Below, piece by piece: positions 12,540 through 23,760 of a stretch of DNA of 64,000 bases. A program made the position numbers and the translations under genes. Origin of the DNA: Bettongia penicillata ogilbyi (Eukaryota > Chordata > Mammalia > Diprotodontia > Potoroidae); the NCBI GenBank assembly GCA_023548195.1, contig JAJHZJ010000013.1:2985001-3049000 (forward strand), written 5' to 3'. Each line of letters opens with the position of its first letter. The stretch's first letter is position 1. The notes beneath the pieces were generated by a model. It was given only the letters and a program-made list of their open reading frames with translations, had not been told where the DNA came from and searched no databases.

Positions 12540-12760
12540 GTGCCTTCCATTTGTATGGAACTTTATGGTTTCAAAACACTTTCTCCTACATCATTTGAGG
12601 CTGCTAACTTTATAGGGATGTATATTTGCAAATGTTATCAGTATTTTTAAATGAGGACACTGAAACTTAAGAGCTGATGTTGGAAAAGTCCAGGAGCACA
12701 CAGCTGGTAAGTGATCGAGCCAAGATCAGACCCCTGGCCTTCAACTAAGCCTTTTCTTTT
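12540..12760 (-). repeat. MIR-type SINE fragment
   Basis: Reverse-orientation MIR landmarks: 'aatgaggacactgaaac' and 'cacacagctggtaagtgatc'. Confidence 0.6.
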
Positions 12761-12919
12761 TCTCTTTCCCTCTTTCTCTCTCTTTTTCCCTGCTTCTTAT
12801 GAGTGATTATTGTCACAAATTCCTTTTGTTCCTTGTTATATTTCTTTTCTTTCTTACCAACAAACAACTGTTTTCATAGATCACCCCTTTTCCTGCTCCA
12901 TTCTGTTTGTTTAAATTTT

Positions 12920-13435
12920 AGTCTTTGTTTAGTCATGTCTGACTCTGGCCCCATATCAGGCCGTTTTGGCAAAGATACTGGATTGGTTTGCCATGTCCTT
13001 CTCCAGGTAAAGAAACTAAGGCAAGCAGGATTAAGTAAGCGATTTGTTCTTCATTCTTGAAGAAGACCGTGACGTCAGGGAGATGATGATGTGGCTTGTA
13101 TTGAATTAGATTTGGGTGAGGGAGGGCTGTGCAAAGTTATCAGCCTTACTTTCTCCTCCAGAGGCATCTGGGTCCAGGGGCCAGATATCAATCAGGACAA
13201 CTGGAGATAACCCAGGATGCAATGCAAACCTTGGCCTTTTTAAACTGAGTTCTCACTTTGAGTGAGGAATTGCCTATTCATTGAATAGGCCTTTCAAAGA
13301 AGTGACTCAAGGGATGGTGCTTTTAATTTAGAAAAAAGGTATCTGAGGCTGGTTTTGAACTCAGGAAGATGAATCTTCCTCATTAGTAGCCCAGTGCTCT
13401 ATCACCTGCTCCACCTAAACAGCAGCTACCCACTT
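12920..13435 (-). repeat. CORE-SINE (MAR1-like) split by another repeat
   Basis: Left half 12920-13034 ('gtcatgtctgactctgg', 'ggtttgccatgtccttctcc', 'aaagaaactaaggcaagcag'). Right half about 13330-13435 ('tctgaggctggttttgaact', 'gcccagtgctctatcacctg'). In other copies these halves are contiguous, so the RTE-tailed repeat at 13035-13320 landed inside it. Confidence 0.75.
13035..13320 (-). repeat. RTE-tailed repeat nested in a SINE
   Basis: Reverse complement of the family at 872-1280 and 41437-41885. It includes the reverse of the tail ('ttcttcattcttgaagaaga') and of the body ('tctcactttgagtgaggaat'). Confidence 0.75.
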
Positions 13436-13679
13436 AAGTCTGGCAGTATTGTATGTCCCTAAAGGTCTCTGCAGGGATTTTTCTAGTAGCTTCTTCTGAA
13501 AAACACTTGCAAACTCAAAGACTCTTTTGGTGATTTATCAATTAGGCAACATACAGTTTGATGTTTTCTTGAAAAATAGTTCTGAAAACTCCCTTTCTGG
13601 TGCCTGTGTGGTTTTGCATTTTCTCTTTTAGTTCTAATCCAGGGCCCCAGGGATTCTGTCATCTAACAAGTTTGTAACA

Positions 13680-13835
13680 GTGAAAATCCCTGATGTAGGA
13701 CTCAGAGAGCTCTGTTTGTAGTCCTGGTTCCAGTACTTACTATGCCCACTGAGACAGTTAGTGTCTTGCCTTCATTTGCCTCATCTGTAACATGGAAATA
13801 TTATTTCCTGCCCTGAAGGATTGTTGAGAGAATGA
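13680..13835 (+). repeat. MIR fragment
   Basis: Sense MIR core: 'tcctggttccagtacttact', 'gcctcatctgtaacatgg', then 'ggattgttgagagaatgaaa'. Confidence 0.65.
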
Positions 13836-14181
13836 AATTAGGAAGCTCTTCCCTCAGCTCAAGATTATTGTTTCACTTTGGCTGTGGGGCATCTCTGTCC
13901 TACCAGTACCTAAAACTTTGCATCTTTAGAGTAGATGTTTCACACCCCACCCCCACCCCAAGAAATCTGCAGTTCTTTTTGACTTCTCTTTTCCTAATAA
14001 AGTCACCTCCTTGTCATCCAATCCTAGGAGTATCTTTGACACCCCTCAGGGACAATTGTCCTTTCTTTTTTGTACTTACTTTTTTGCACTAGTGTATTAT
14101 AATCTTCTGTAACAGACATTCCATATATCTGTTTCTTCTCCCATGCCTGTGGATCTTTGATGATGCCCACAGAATGTCATT

Positions 14182-14600
14182 GTGGAACATTGCATTTGGA
14201 GTTGAAGGATTGTGGTTTGAATCCCAGCCCTACTGTGTACTGAGCAGTTAGGTGCCAAAGTTCACAGAGTGCCAGGCCTGAGGTCAGGAAGACTGATCTT
14301 CCTGAGTTCAAATCTGGACTCACACTTATTAACTGTGTGACTCTGAGCAAGTCACTTAATCCTGTTTGCCTCATTTTTCTCATCTGTAAAATAAGCTGAA
14401 GAGGGAAATGATGAACCATTATGGTATCTTTGTCAAGAAAACCCCAAATTCTGACGGTATAGTGACAAAACCATGTTCTTCTAGTGTGATCACTCTTAGC
14501 CTCAGTTTCCTTTCTTATAAAAATGAGGGCATTTTATTAGATGCTCTCTAAAGTTTCTTCAGCTCTAAATGTACCTCTCATTGTACTTGACCTTCTGTAA
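14182..14600 (+). repeat. MIR with a nested CORE-SINE
   Basis: MIR 5' half at 14182-14245 ('gtggtttgaatcccagccc') and 3' half from about 14485 ('agcctcagtttcctttctta'). Between them (about 14246-14480) lies a sense CORE-SINE: 'gcagttaggtgcc', 'cttcctgagttcaaatctgg', 'caagtcacttaatcctg' and 'ctttgtcaagaaaacccc'. Confidence 0.65.
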
Positions 14601-14631
14601 CCTAGTGAATCTTTCTCCCTGCCATTTGGTT

Positions 14632-15440
14632 TCTTTTTTAAAAACTTTTTTTTCAGCATTCACTGCCATAAGATTTTGAGTTTTAAATTTTCTCCCATTC
14701 TCCAAGATGGCCTGCAGTCTGAGACAGGCTCTACTTATGCATTCATATTCAACATACTTTCACATTAGTCATGATATAAAGAATTAGAACTAATGGGAAG
14801 AATCATGAGAAAGAAGAAACAGAACAAAACAACAAAAGAAAAGGAGAGCAAATAGTATGCTTCCTTCTGTATTGAGACCTCAAAGGTCTTTTCTCTGGAT
14901 ATGGATAGCATTTTCCACCATGAATCTTTGGGAGCTTTCTTAGATCCATCCATTACTGAGAAACACTAAGTCTGTCAAGATCAGTCATTGCGTAGTGTAG
15001 CTGTCAAGTGTATACATTGTTCTCCTGGTTCTGCTCATTTCACTTAGCATCAGTTCATATAAGTCTTTCTAGGTTTTTCTGAAGTCTACCTGCTCATCAT
15101 TTTTATAGCACAGTAGTATTCCATTACATTCACATACTGCAACTTGTTCAGCCATTCCTCAGTTGATGGGCATCTCAGTTTCCAATTCTTGGCCACCACA
15201 AAAGAGCTACTATAAATATTTTTGTCCATGTGAGTCCGTTTCCTCTTTTTATGATCTCTTTAGGATACAAATCTAGAAGTGGTATTGCTGGGTCAAAGGG
15301 TAAATACAGTTTTATAGCCATTTGTGTATACTTCCAAATTGTACTCCCGAATGGTTGGATCAGTTAACAACTCCACCACCAGTGAATTATCAGTATTCCA
15401 ACTCTCCCACATCTTCTCTGATGTTTATCACTGGTATGTT
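14632..15440 (-). mobile_element. L1 3'-end fragment
   Basis: Antisense L1 3' UTR plus the end of ORF2. It shares 'ataagattttgagttttaaa' with the start of the copy at 2693 and 'acagtagtattccattacat' with the L1 end at 3716-5769. It is 5'-truncated. No clear target duplication was found. Confidence 0.8.
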
Positions 15441-16384
15441 TTCCTCTCATCAATGATTATCAGTTAGCCAGCTAGACTTCATTAAATTTTTAAATGGTGT
15501 ATTTACTGAGATATCATAGTAACAGTGTCTATTATAAAAGCAGTCTTCCCAAAAGCCTTTGATACACTTACTTCTTGTACATACTCTAGGTCTCTGGGGA
15601 GAGTGGACTCAAACTCAAACCATCAGTTGCAAAGGATATTTACAACTCCTATGTGGAAGTGCTTTTCTTTCTTCCAGGAGTCCTCAAGTTCCTGTAAGGT
15701 GTAGCTTTATTCTGGGTTGTAGAGTCCTGAAGCTATCCCTCTCACTGTCCTGAAGAGGTCTTGTTCCCTTGAGCTAGCTTCCTTCACTCAATCCATTTTG
15801 TGTTTGGCTTCTAATGTAGATGTTATAATTGTTGTTCATGGGAATTACTACTGACATCAATACAAAATCCTTATCATCTGTCTTTCAGAGTTTGCAAATC
15901 TTTTGTCTTTTGGAGTACCTCTGGTCAAGTGAATGGGAAAGGGGAAAGTGACATGCCTCCTTCCTCCCTTCCCCAAGCAGTTCCCATTTAAGAGCTTGGT
16001 TAGAACTGCTTCATCACTTGGCTACTGACTACTATTATAATTGCCAGATTCTGAATTGACTAGCTGTTTATTTAAAGTTCCACTGGGCATGACTGATTGT
16101 CTTCAACAATCCCATATATCCCTATATATCCCATATAGTTTTATCTACTTTGATTCAGTTTGTACTTGTTTTACACCTGTGATTGATTTAGTAGAGATGT
16201 TTCAGTCTTGTTCATACCTAGGTTCTACCTTAGATTGATTCTGAAATTCAATAAAAGAAGTATTCTTACCCAATGAAGGTATTATCGGTACATAGAGCAG
16301 AGCATCTTCTTATTACATTAATTGGAGTAGAGGATTGAGAGATCATCCCTCTTTAATGTGTATTTCCCATAGTGAGTAGTATGG
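15441..16384. other. Unassigned intronic stretch
   Basis: No exon, RNA gene or recognisable repeat. Confidence 0.5.
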
Positions 16385-16620
16385 GTAGCTAGGTGACACA
16401 GTGGATGGAGTACTGGGCCTAGAGTCAGGAAGGTTCCTCTTTTGAGTTCAAATCCAGCCTCAAACGCTGTTTGTAAGTGACTCTGTGGCAACTCACTTAA
16501 CCTTGTTTGCCTCAGTTTCCTCATCTGTAATATAAGTTGGGGAAGGACGTGGCAAACCACTCCAGTGTCTCTTCCAGAATGAGGTCACAGAGAATCAGAA
16601 ATGACTGTATAGTATAGTGA
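16385..16620 (+). repeat. CORE-SINE (MAR1-like), near complete
   Basis: Sense copy: 'gggtagctaggtgacacag', 'ttgagttcaaatccagcctc', 'gcctcagtttcctcatctgt', 'ggcaaaccactccagtgtct', ending 'cagaaatgactg'. Confidence 0.85.
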
Positions 16621-17692
16621 GGAGCATGTTGTTTTTAATGTAATAAACTCTTCTCAGTAAATGTCTTGAATTAATTAATACTTATGAAGAAGATTTAAGT
16701 TTTCCTTTTCAAAATAGAAGGGCTTAAGGTAGAAAAAGAAAGGTGGTAAAAATATCAAAAGAGGCACAAGGGAGTCTTGTCCAGGGTTAGATTGGTAAGT
16801 GGAAAAATAAGACTTTGGAGAAAGAGAAGGACCACTGAACATCTAGAGTTGAGTAAGAGGTATGAGGCATCTACTGGAGAGTGGAAGACGTGGACCACTT
16901 AAAAAAGAGGTAGTTTGGTGACGGAGCCAAAATGGCAGGGTAGAAAGACACATATATGGAGGTTCTCCCCACACAGCCCATAAAATACGTGTAGAAACAG
17001 ACTCTCAACAAATTTTGGAGCAACAGAAGTGGAGAAAACATAGTGGAGGAGATTTCCAGCCCAGGGTGACCTGAGTTGGTTGCACGGGATCCAGAGTGGA
17101 GCCCAGTCCAGCCTTGGCTACGCGGTGGAATTCTGAGAGGAGGACACATCAGGGGCGGAATCTCCTGTCGCAGTAGGAGTGAATTCCCAGTCCCAGCAAC
17201 AGCAGTCTGCTGACCCTTAACCCACAGGCGCCAAAGGTCGGTGGCGGGGTTTTTTCACCTGGCCCAGAAGGGAGAATAGGCCTTCCCGTAGCTCCCACAG
17301 CAGGCAGGGGCCACAGAGACCACACAGCAGCCTGTACAGCCACCCATATCCATGGTTGGAGTGTAAAAACCCCTGAGGGCACTTAGGAGCTGAATATTAT
17401 CTCAGCCCTGTGTAGAGGCCGTGAGGAGCTGGTCTTTGTCTCACACTGAATGGCGGCCTGCCCCCACAGCTTAACTGAAAATGAGCCTCCAGTGCTGACT
17501 GGTGGAACTGGAGACCAGGTGGCTGTGGAGAAGTAATTGCCAAGATTCTGGGCACAAAAAAATTCTCTCCCTGCTCCCAAACCAGTGTACATGCTTGATG
17601 GTGCCACCTTGGAGGAACTGAGATCCTGCAGATTCCCAGAGTATACCCTATTCTTGACAAAGGACCCAAAAATCAAGTAACTGGTTGGGAAA

Positions 17693-19015
17693 ATGCCCAA
17701 AAAAGGGGAAAAAAATATGACTATAGAAGGTTACTTGGAAGAACAATGCTTACCATCATGGAAAGACATAAAAGTCAAGCCTTCTGTATCCCAAACATCC
17801 AAAATAAATATTCAGTGATCTCAGGCCATAGAAGAGCTCAAAAAGGATTTTGAAAATCAAGTAAGAAAGGTGGAGGAAAAACTGGGAAGAGAAATGAGAG
17901 AGATGCACCAGCCAGCTCAACACCAGGTTCTCTAGCTTCTAGCTGAAAGAACTAGAGGCTGCAGCACACAAAGCCTCACCATCATGAGCAAGAAGCAAAG
18001 GAGGAAGGAAGACATCATGCAATCTTTCTGTGGGGTCAAGGACCAAAACGTGAATACCAAATAGGTCAGTATTGAGACTGTACTCCCATCTGAAATTTCC
18101 AAAGATACTATGAACTGCTCCTATACACATAGAGTTCTCCTGGAACAGGTGAAGAAGGCAATAGAAGAACTGGCCAATGATTTTAAAAGTATGAAAAATG
18201 AATTCTATGAAGAGAATGGCTCTTTAAAAATGAAAATTGAACAAATGGAAAACCTAACTGGGAAAATTGGACAAATGGAAAAGAAAGCACAAAAACTAAC
18301 TGGAGAGAATAATTCCTTAAAAGGAATAATTGGACAGATGGAAAAGGAGATGCAAAAGTTAATTGAAGAAAACAATTTGATAAAAATTAGAATCGGACAA
18401 GTAGAAACTAATGACTCTGAGACATTAAGAGTCAGTCAAACAAAATCTAAAGAATGAAAATGAAAGATAGAAGAAAATGTAAAATATCTAATTGGAAAAA
18501 CAACTGACCTGGAAAATAGATCCAGGAGAGAAAAAATCTAAGAATTATTCATTTACCGGAAAGCCACGATGAAAAAAAACAGTCTGGATAATATCCAAGA
18601 AATCATCAAGGAAAACTGCCCAGAAGTGCTAGATCCAGAGGGCAAAATAGTCATTGAAAGAATGCACCATGCACCTCCTGAAAAGGATCCTAAACTAAAA
18701 ACACCAAGATATATTGTTGCCAAATTCCAGAACTATCAAGTGAAGGAGAAAATACTACAGGCAGCCAGAAAGAAACCATTCAAATATTGAGGAGCTACAG
18801 TCAACATCACACAGGACCTTGCAGCTTCTCCATTAAAAGATCGAAGGAGTTGGAATATGGCATTCCTTGAGACAGAATCTGGGACTACAACCAAGGATCA
18901 CTTACCCAACAAAGTTCAGTATAACATTTCAGACAAGGAGATGGACCTTCAGCGAAATAAGGGATTTCCAGACCTTCATGACAAAAAGGCCAGAACTCAA
19001 TAGAAAATATTGATC
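17693..19015 (+). pseudogene. L1 ORF1, broken
   Basis: Decayed ORF1 RNA-binding protein of the L1. It begins at an ATG (17693) in the same sequence context as the half-L1 ORF1 start. It includes a coiled-coil with heptad-like repeats (18110-18457, MKIEQMEN, KIGQMEKKAQ, IIGQMEKEMQ) and part of the RNA-recognition and C-terminal domains (18569-18790, IKENCPEVLDPEGKIVIERM, IVAKFQN). Stops and frameshifts near 18457, 18540 and 18790 prevent translation. The coiled-coil has a shorter, more internally repeated pattern than the half-L1 ORF1. Confidence 0.88.
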
Positions 19016-19635
19016 TTCAAAAGTAGGTCTCAAGAGAGGCATGAAAAGGTGAACAGGGGAAAAGAAAAACTTGTTACTCAATTTGGACAAACTGGTTACC
19101 TCATAAGGGAGGATGATAACTTGTTAATCTTAAAAATTGTACATCTGTTATGAAATATAAAAGGGATACACATAGAGGGAACGGGTATAAAGTAAATGAC
19201 CTGATGATAAAAATATGATTCAAGCGTGTAAAGAAATTGTAACAGGAGATGTGAAAAGGAGGAAGCAGAAAATGGTAAACTATATCACAGGAAGAAGTAC
19301 AAAATTATACTATAGTAGAGGGAAAGAGGGGAGGGAGATGAGCATTGTTTGAGAGGTACTCTGATTTGGTTCAAGGAGGGAGCAATAAATTTAAGTATAT
19401 AAATCTAACTAGCTCTATAGGCAGTAGGAGGGGAAGGGGGAAGAAAGGGTTAGGGAAGCTAAAAGGGAGAGAGGTATAGTAAGGGTAAAGGGGAATAAAA
19501 GGGAGGGGGGCTGAAAGAAGGAAGAGAAGACTGGGACGTGGTAGTCAAAAGCGAAAACTATGAGGACGGAAAGGGAGATGGGAAAACTTAAAGCAGAAAC
19601 AGTGGGAAAGAGGATGGAGGGAAAGACGCACATAG

Positions 19636-22600
19636 TAATCATAACTGTGAATGTGAATGGAATGAACTCTTCTATAAAATCGAGAGGGATAGCAGAACGG
19701 ATTGAAAGCCATAATCCAACAATATGTTGTATATAAGAAATACATTTGAAATGAGGGGATACACAAAAGGTAAACATGAAAGGTTGGAGCAAAATATATT
19801 GTGTTTCAGCTGATGTAAGAAAAGCAGGGATAGCAATATTAATCTGAGACAAAGCAAAAGCAGAAATAGATCTAATTAAGAGAGATATGGAAGGAAACTG
19901 TATTCTGCTGAAAGGCACCATAGTCAATGAAGCAGTATCATTACTAAACATGTATGCTCCAAGTAGTATGGCATCCAGATTCTTAGAGGAGAGATTAGGG
20001 AAGTTGCAGGAAGAAATAGACAGCAAAACTATACTAGTGGGGGACCTCAACCTCCCCCTCTCTGAACTTGATAAATCTAACCTTAAAATAAACAAGAAAG
20101 AAGTTAAGTGAATAAAACTCTGGATAAGGTAGATATGATAGATCTCTGGAGAAAATTGAGTGGGGATCGAAAGGAATATACCTTTTTCTCAGCAGTACAT
20201 GGCACATATACAAAAATTGACCAAGTGCTGGGGCATAAGAAACCTCACAATCCAGTGCATAAAGACAGAGACAGTCGATGCATCCTTCTTAGATCATAAT
20301 GCAATAAAAATTATATGCAATAGAAAGATAGACCAAAAATTAATTGGAAACTAAACAATCTAATCCTAAAGATGCAATGAGCTAAACAACAACTCATAGA
20401 AACAATCAATAAGTTTATTCAAGAGAAAGACAATAATGAGACAGCCTACCAAATCTTATGGGATACTGCAAAAGCAGTTCTTAGGGGAAGTTTTATATCT
20501 TTGAATTCCTACATAAATAAAACAGAGAAAGAAGAGATCAGTGACTTGGGCATGCCACTGAAAAAGCTAGAAAAAACAAATTGAAAATCACCAAATAAAT
20601 ACCAAATTAGAAATACTGAAAACCAAAGGAGAGATTAATAAAATTGAAATTAAGAAAACTTTTGAATAAATAAAACTAAGAGTTGGTTTTATGAAAAGAA
20701 TCAATAAAAATTGATAAACCTTTGGTCAATTTGAAAAAAGAAAACCAAATTACTAATATTGAAAATGAAAAGGGTGAACTAACCTATGATGAGAAGGAAA
20801 ATAAAACAATTAGAAGTTACTTTGCCCAACTTTATGCCCATAAATTCAACAAATGAGTTGGATGAGTATTTTTAAAAATGTAAATTGTCCAGATTAACAG
20901 AAGAGGAAATAGAATGATTCACCCCATCTCAGAAAAAGAAATTGAACCAAGCCATCAATGAACTTCCTAAGAAAGTATCTCCAGGACCAGATATATTTAC
21001 AAGTGAATTCTATCAAACATTTAAAGAACATTTATTTCCAATACTATATAGACTTTTTGGGAAAATTGAGGAAGAAAGAGTCCTACCAAATTCTTTTTAT
21101 GATACAGATAAGGTTTTGAAACCTAAACCAAGAAGAGCCAAAACAGAGAAAGAAAATTACAGACCAATTTCTCTAATGAATATAGATGCAAAAATTTTAA
21201 ATAAGATTTTAGCAAAAAGAATACAGCCACTTATCACAAGAATAATACATTCTGATCAGGTAGGATTCATACCAGGAATGCAGGACTGGTTCAATATTAG
21301 GAAAATTATTAGCATTATTGATCATATCAACAACAAATCTAACAGCAACCACATGATCATCTTAATAGATGCAGAAAAAGCTTTTGACAACATAACGACA
21401 CTAATTCCTATTAAAAACCCTGGAGAGCATAGGAATAAAGGGAACTTTCCATAAAATAGTAAGCAGTATCTACTTAAAACCTTCAGCAAGCATTATATGC
21501 AATGGAGATAAGCTAGATGTATTTCCAGTAAGATCAGGGGTGAATCAAGGATGTCCATTATCACCCCTGTTATTCAATATGGTACTAGAAATGTCAGCTG
21601 TACCAATTAGAGAAGATAAAGAAATTGAAGGAATTACAATAGACAAAGAAACGAAGTTATCGCTCTTTTCAGACTGATATGATGATATATTAAGAGAATC
21701 ACAGAGATTCAAGTAAAAAAACTACTTGAAATAATAAACAACTTTGGCAAAGTTGCAGGTTACAAAATAAACCTGCACAAATCTTATGCATTTCTATATA
21801 TTGCTAACAAAGTCCAACAGCAAGAGATTGAGAGAAATCCCATTTAAAGCTAGGGTAGACACTATAAAATATTTGAGAGTTTACCTGCCAAAAACACACC
21901 TGGAGACTATATGAACGCAATTACAAGACTTTTTGCACAAATAAAGTTGGAGTTAAGTAAGTGGAAAAACATCAGTTGCTCGTGGGTAAGCCAATCCAAT
22001 ATAATAATAATGACAATTCTACCTAAATTAATTTACTTATTTAGTATCATACCAATGAAACTATCAGATAATTATTTTCTAGAGCTGAAAAAAATAATAT
22101 CAAAATTCATTTGGAAGAACAAGAGCTCCAGGATATCAAGGGAACTAATGAAAAGAAATGTTAGGGAAGGCGGCCTAGCTCAACCATATCTGTGATTATA
22201 TTATAAAGTAGCAATTATCAAAAGCAGTTGGTACTGACTGAGAAACAGAAGAGTAGACAAGTGGAATAGGCTAGGTACTCAAGACATGGTAGGTAATGAA
22301 TCTAGCAATCTACTGTTTGATAAACCCAAGAACCCCAGCTTTTGGAGTAAGAGCTCACTGTTTGACTAAAATTGCTGGGAAAACTGGATAACAGTTTGGC
22401 AGAAACTACGCATAGACCACTGCATGACACTGTACACAAGAATAAAGTCCAAATGGGTATATGATCTAGGTATAAAGATTGATACTGTTGACAAATTGGT
22501 GGAGCGAGGAATAGTATAGTTATCAGATTTATGGAGAAGGGAAGAATTTTTGAGTAAACGAGATAGAAAGTATTGTGAAGTGCAAGATGGATAATTTTGA

Positions 22601-23225
22601 TTACATTAAACTGAAAAGTTTTTGCACATCCAAATCCAATGCAACCAATGTTAGGAGGGATGTGGAAAACTGGGAAAGAATTTTTGTGACTAGTGTCTGT
22701 GATAAAGGCCTCATTTATAAAATATATAGAGAACTGAATCAAATGTACAAAAATACACGTCATTCCCCAATTGATAAATGGTCAAAGGATATGAACAGGC
22801 AGTTTTCTGAGGAAGAAATTAAAGATATCTTTAGTCATATGAAAAAATGCTCTAAATCACTATTGATTAGAGAGATGCAAATCAAAACAACTCTGAGGTG
22901 CCAGATCACACCCATCAGATTGGCAAACAAGACAGAACAGGAAGAGGATAAATGTTGGAGAAGATGTGGGAGAGTTGGAACACTAATTCATTGTTGTTGG
23001 AGCTGTAAGCTCATACAACCATTCTGGGGAGCAATTTGCCTAGAGGGCTACAAAAATATGCATACCCTTTGCCCCACTAATATCACTTCTAGGACTGTAT
23101 CCCCAAGAGATCATAAAAATGGGAAAGTATCTCATGTGTATAAAAATATTTATAGCAGCACTCTTTTTGGTGTCCAAAAGCTGGAAATCAAGGGGATGTC
23201 CATCAATTGGGGAATTAACTGAATA
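19636..23225 (+). pseudogene. L1 ORF2 (endonuclease/reverse transcriptase), broken
   Basis: L1 ORF2 normally nicks target DNA and reverse-transcribes the element RNA. Endonuclease domain at about 19640-20330: VNVNGMNSS, LLNMYAPSS, VGDLNLPLSE, SFLDHNAIKI. Reverse transcriptase from about 20940: [49 protein letters not shown], then [12 protein letters not shown]. At the catalytic FADD box (about 21665-21690) an extra base shifts the frame. The C-terminal domain (22575-23222) keeps WRRCGRVGTLIHCCWSCK. Many stops elsewhere; dead. Confidence 0.9.
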
Positions 23226-23760
23226 AATTATGGTCTATGAATGTAATGGAATACTATTGTACTATAAGAAATGATGAACAGAAAGACTCCAGAGAAGCCT
23301 GGAAAGACTGACATCATCTGATGCTGAGTGAAAGGGGCAGAACCAGAAGAACTGCGTACACAGCAACAACCACGTTGTACGAGAGTTTTTTTTTTTTTTT
23401 TCTGATAGACTAGGAACTTCATTACAATGCAAGGACTTAAAAAAATTCCCAGTTGTGTTTTAAGGCAAAATACTTTCCACATATAGAGAAAGAATTGTGG
23501 AATTCAATCACAGAATGTAGCAGATCATTTTCTTTTGTATTACATTTTGGTTTGTTTTATGATTTCTCTCATTCATTTTAATTCTACGCAGCATGACTAC
23601 AGTGAAAATATATTTAATAGGAATTTATCTGTGGAATCTATATAAAATTGTATGCCATGTTGGGGATGGAGGGGGAAGCTGGGGGGAAGGAGGGGGAAAA
23701 TGTCTCAATTATATGGTAGGGATTGTTGAACACTGAAAATAAATAAAATTTATAAAATAT

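Larger units (their letters stand above)
16916..23760 (+). mobile_element. Near full-length L1, inactive
   Basis: Sense L1 of about 6.8 kb. It starts at a typical L1 5' end ('gagccaaaatggcagg'), followed by a 0.78 kb 5' UTR, ORF1 (17693-about 19015), a purine-rich inter-ORF segment and start of ORF2 (about 19410-19640), ORF2 (to about 23225), a 3' UTR and an A-rich end ('ctgaaaataaataaaat'). Both ORFs carry several stops and frameshifts. I could not define a convincing target-site duplication. Confidence 0.88.

Noticed and set aside
15675..15693. Mini-exon-like 'cttccag' ... 'gtaagg' pattern
   Set aside because: The enclosed segment is under 20 bp, encodes nothing recognisable in TDP1 and is expected by chance.
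19415..20095. 226-codon minus-strand frame
   Set aside because: Antisense shadow of the purine-rich inter-ORF and ORF2 endonuclease part of the sense L1.
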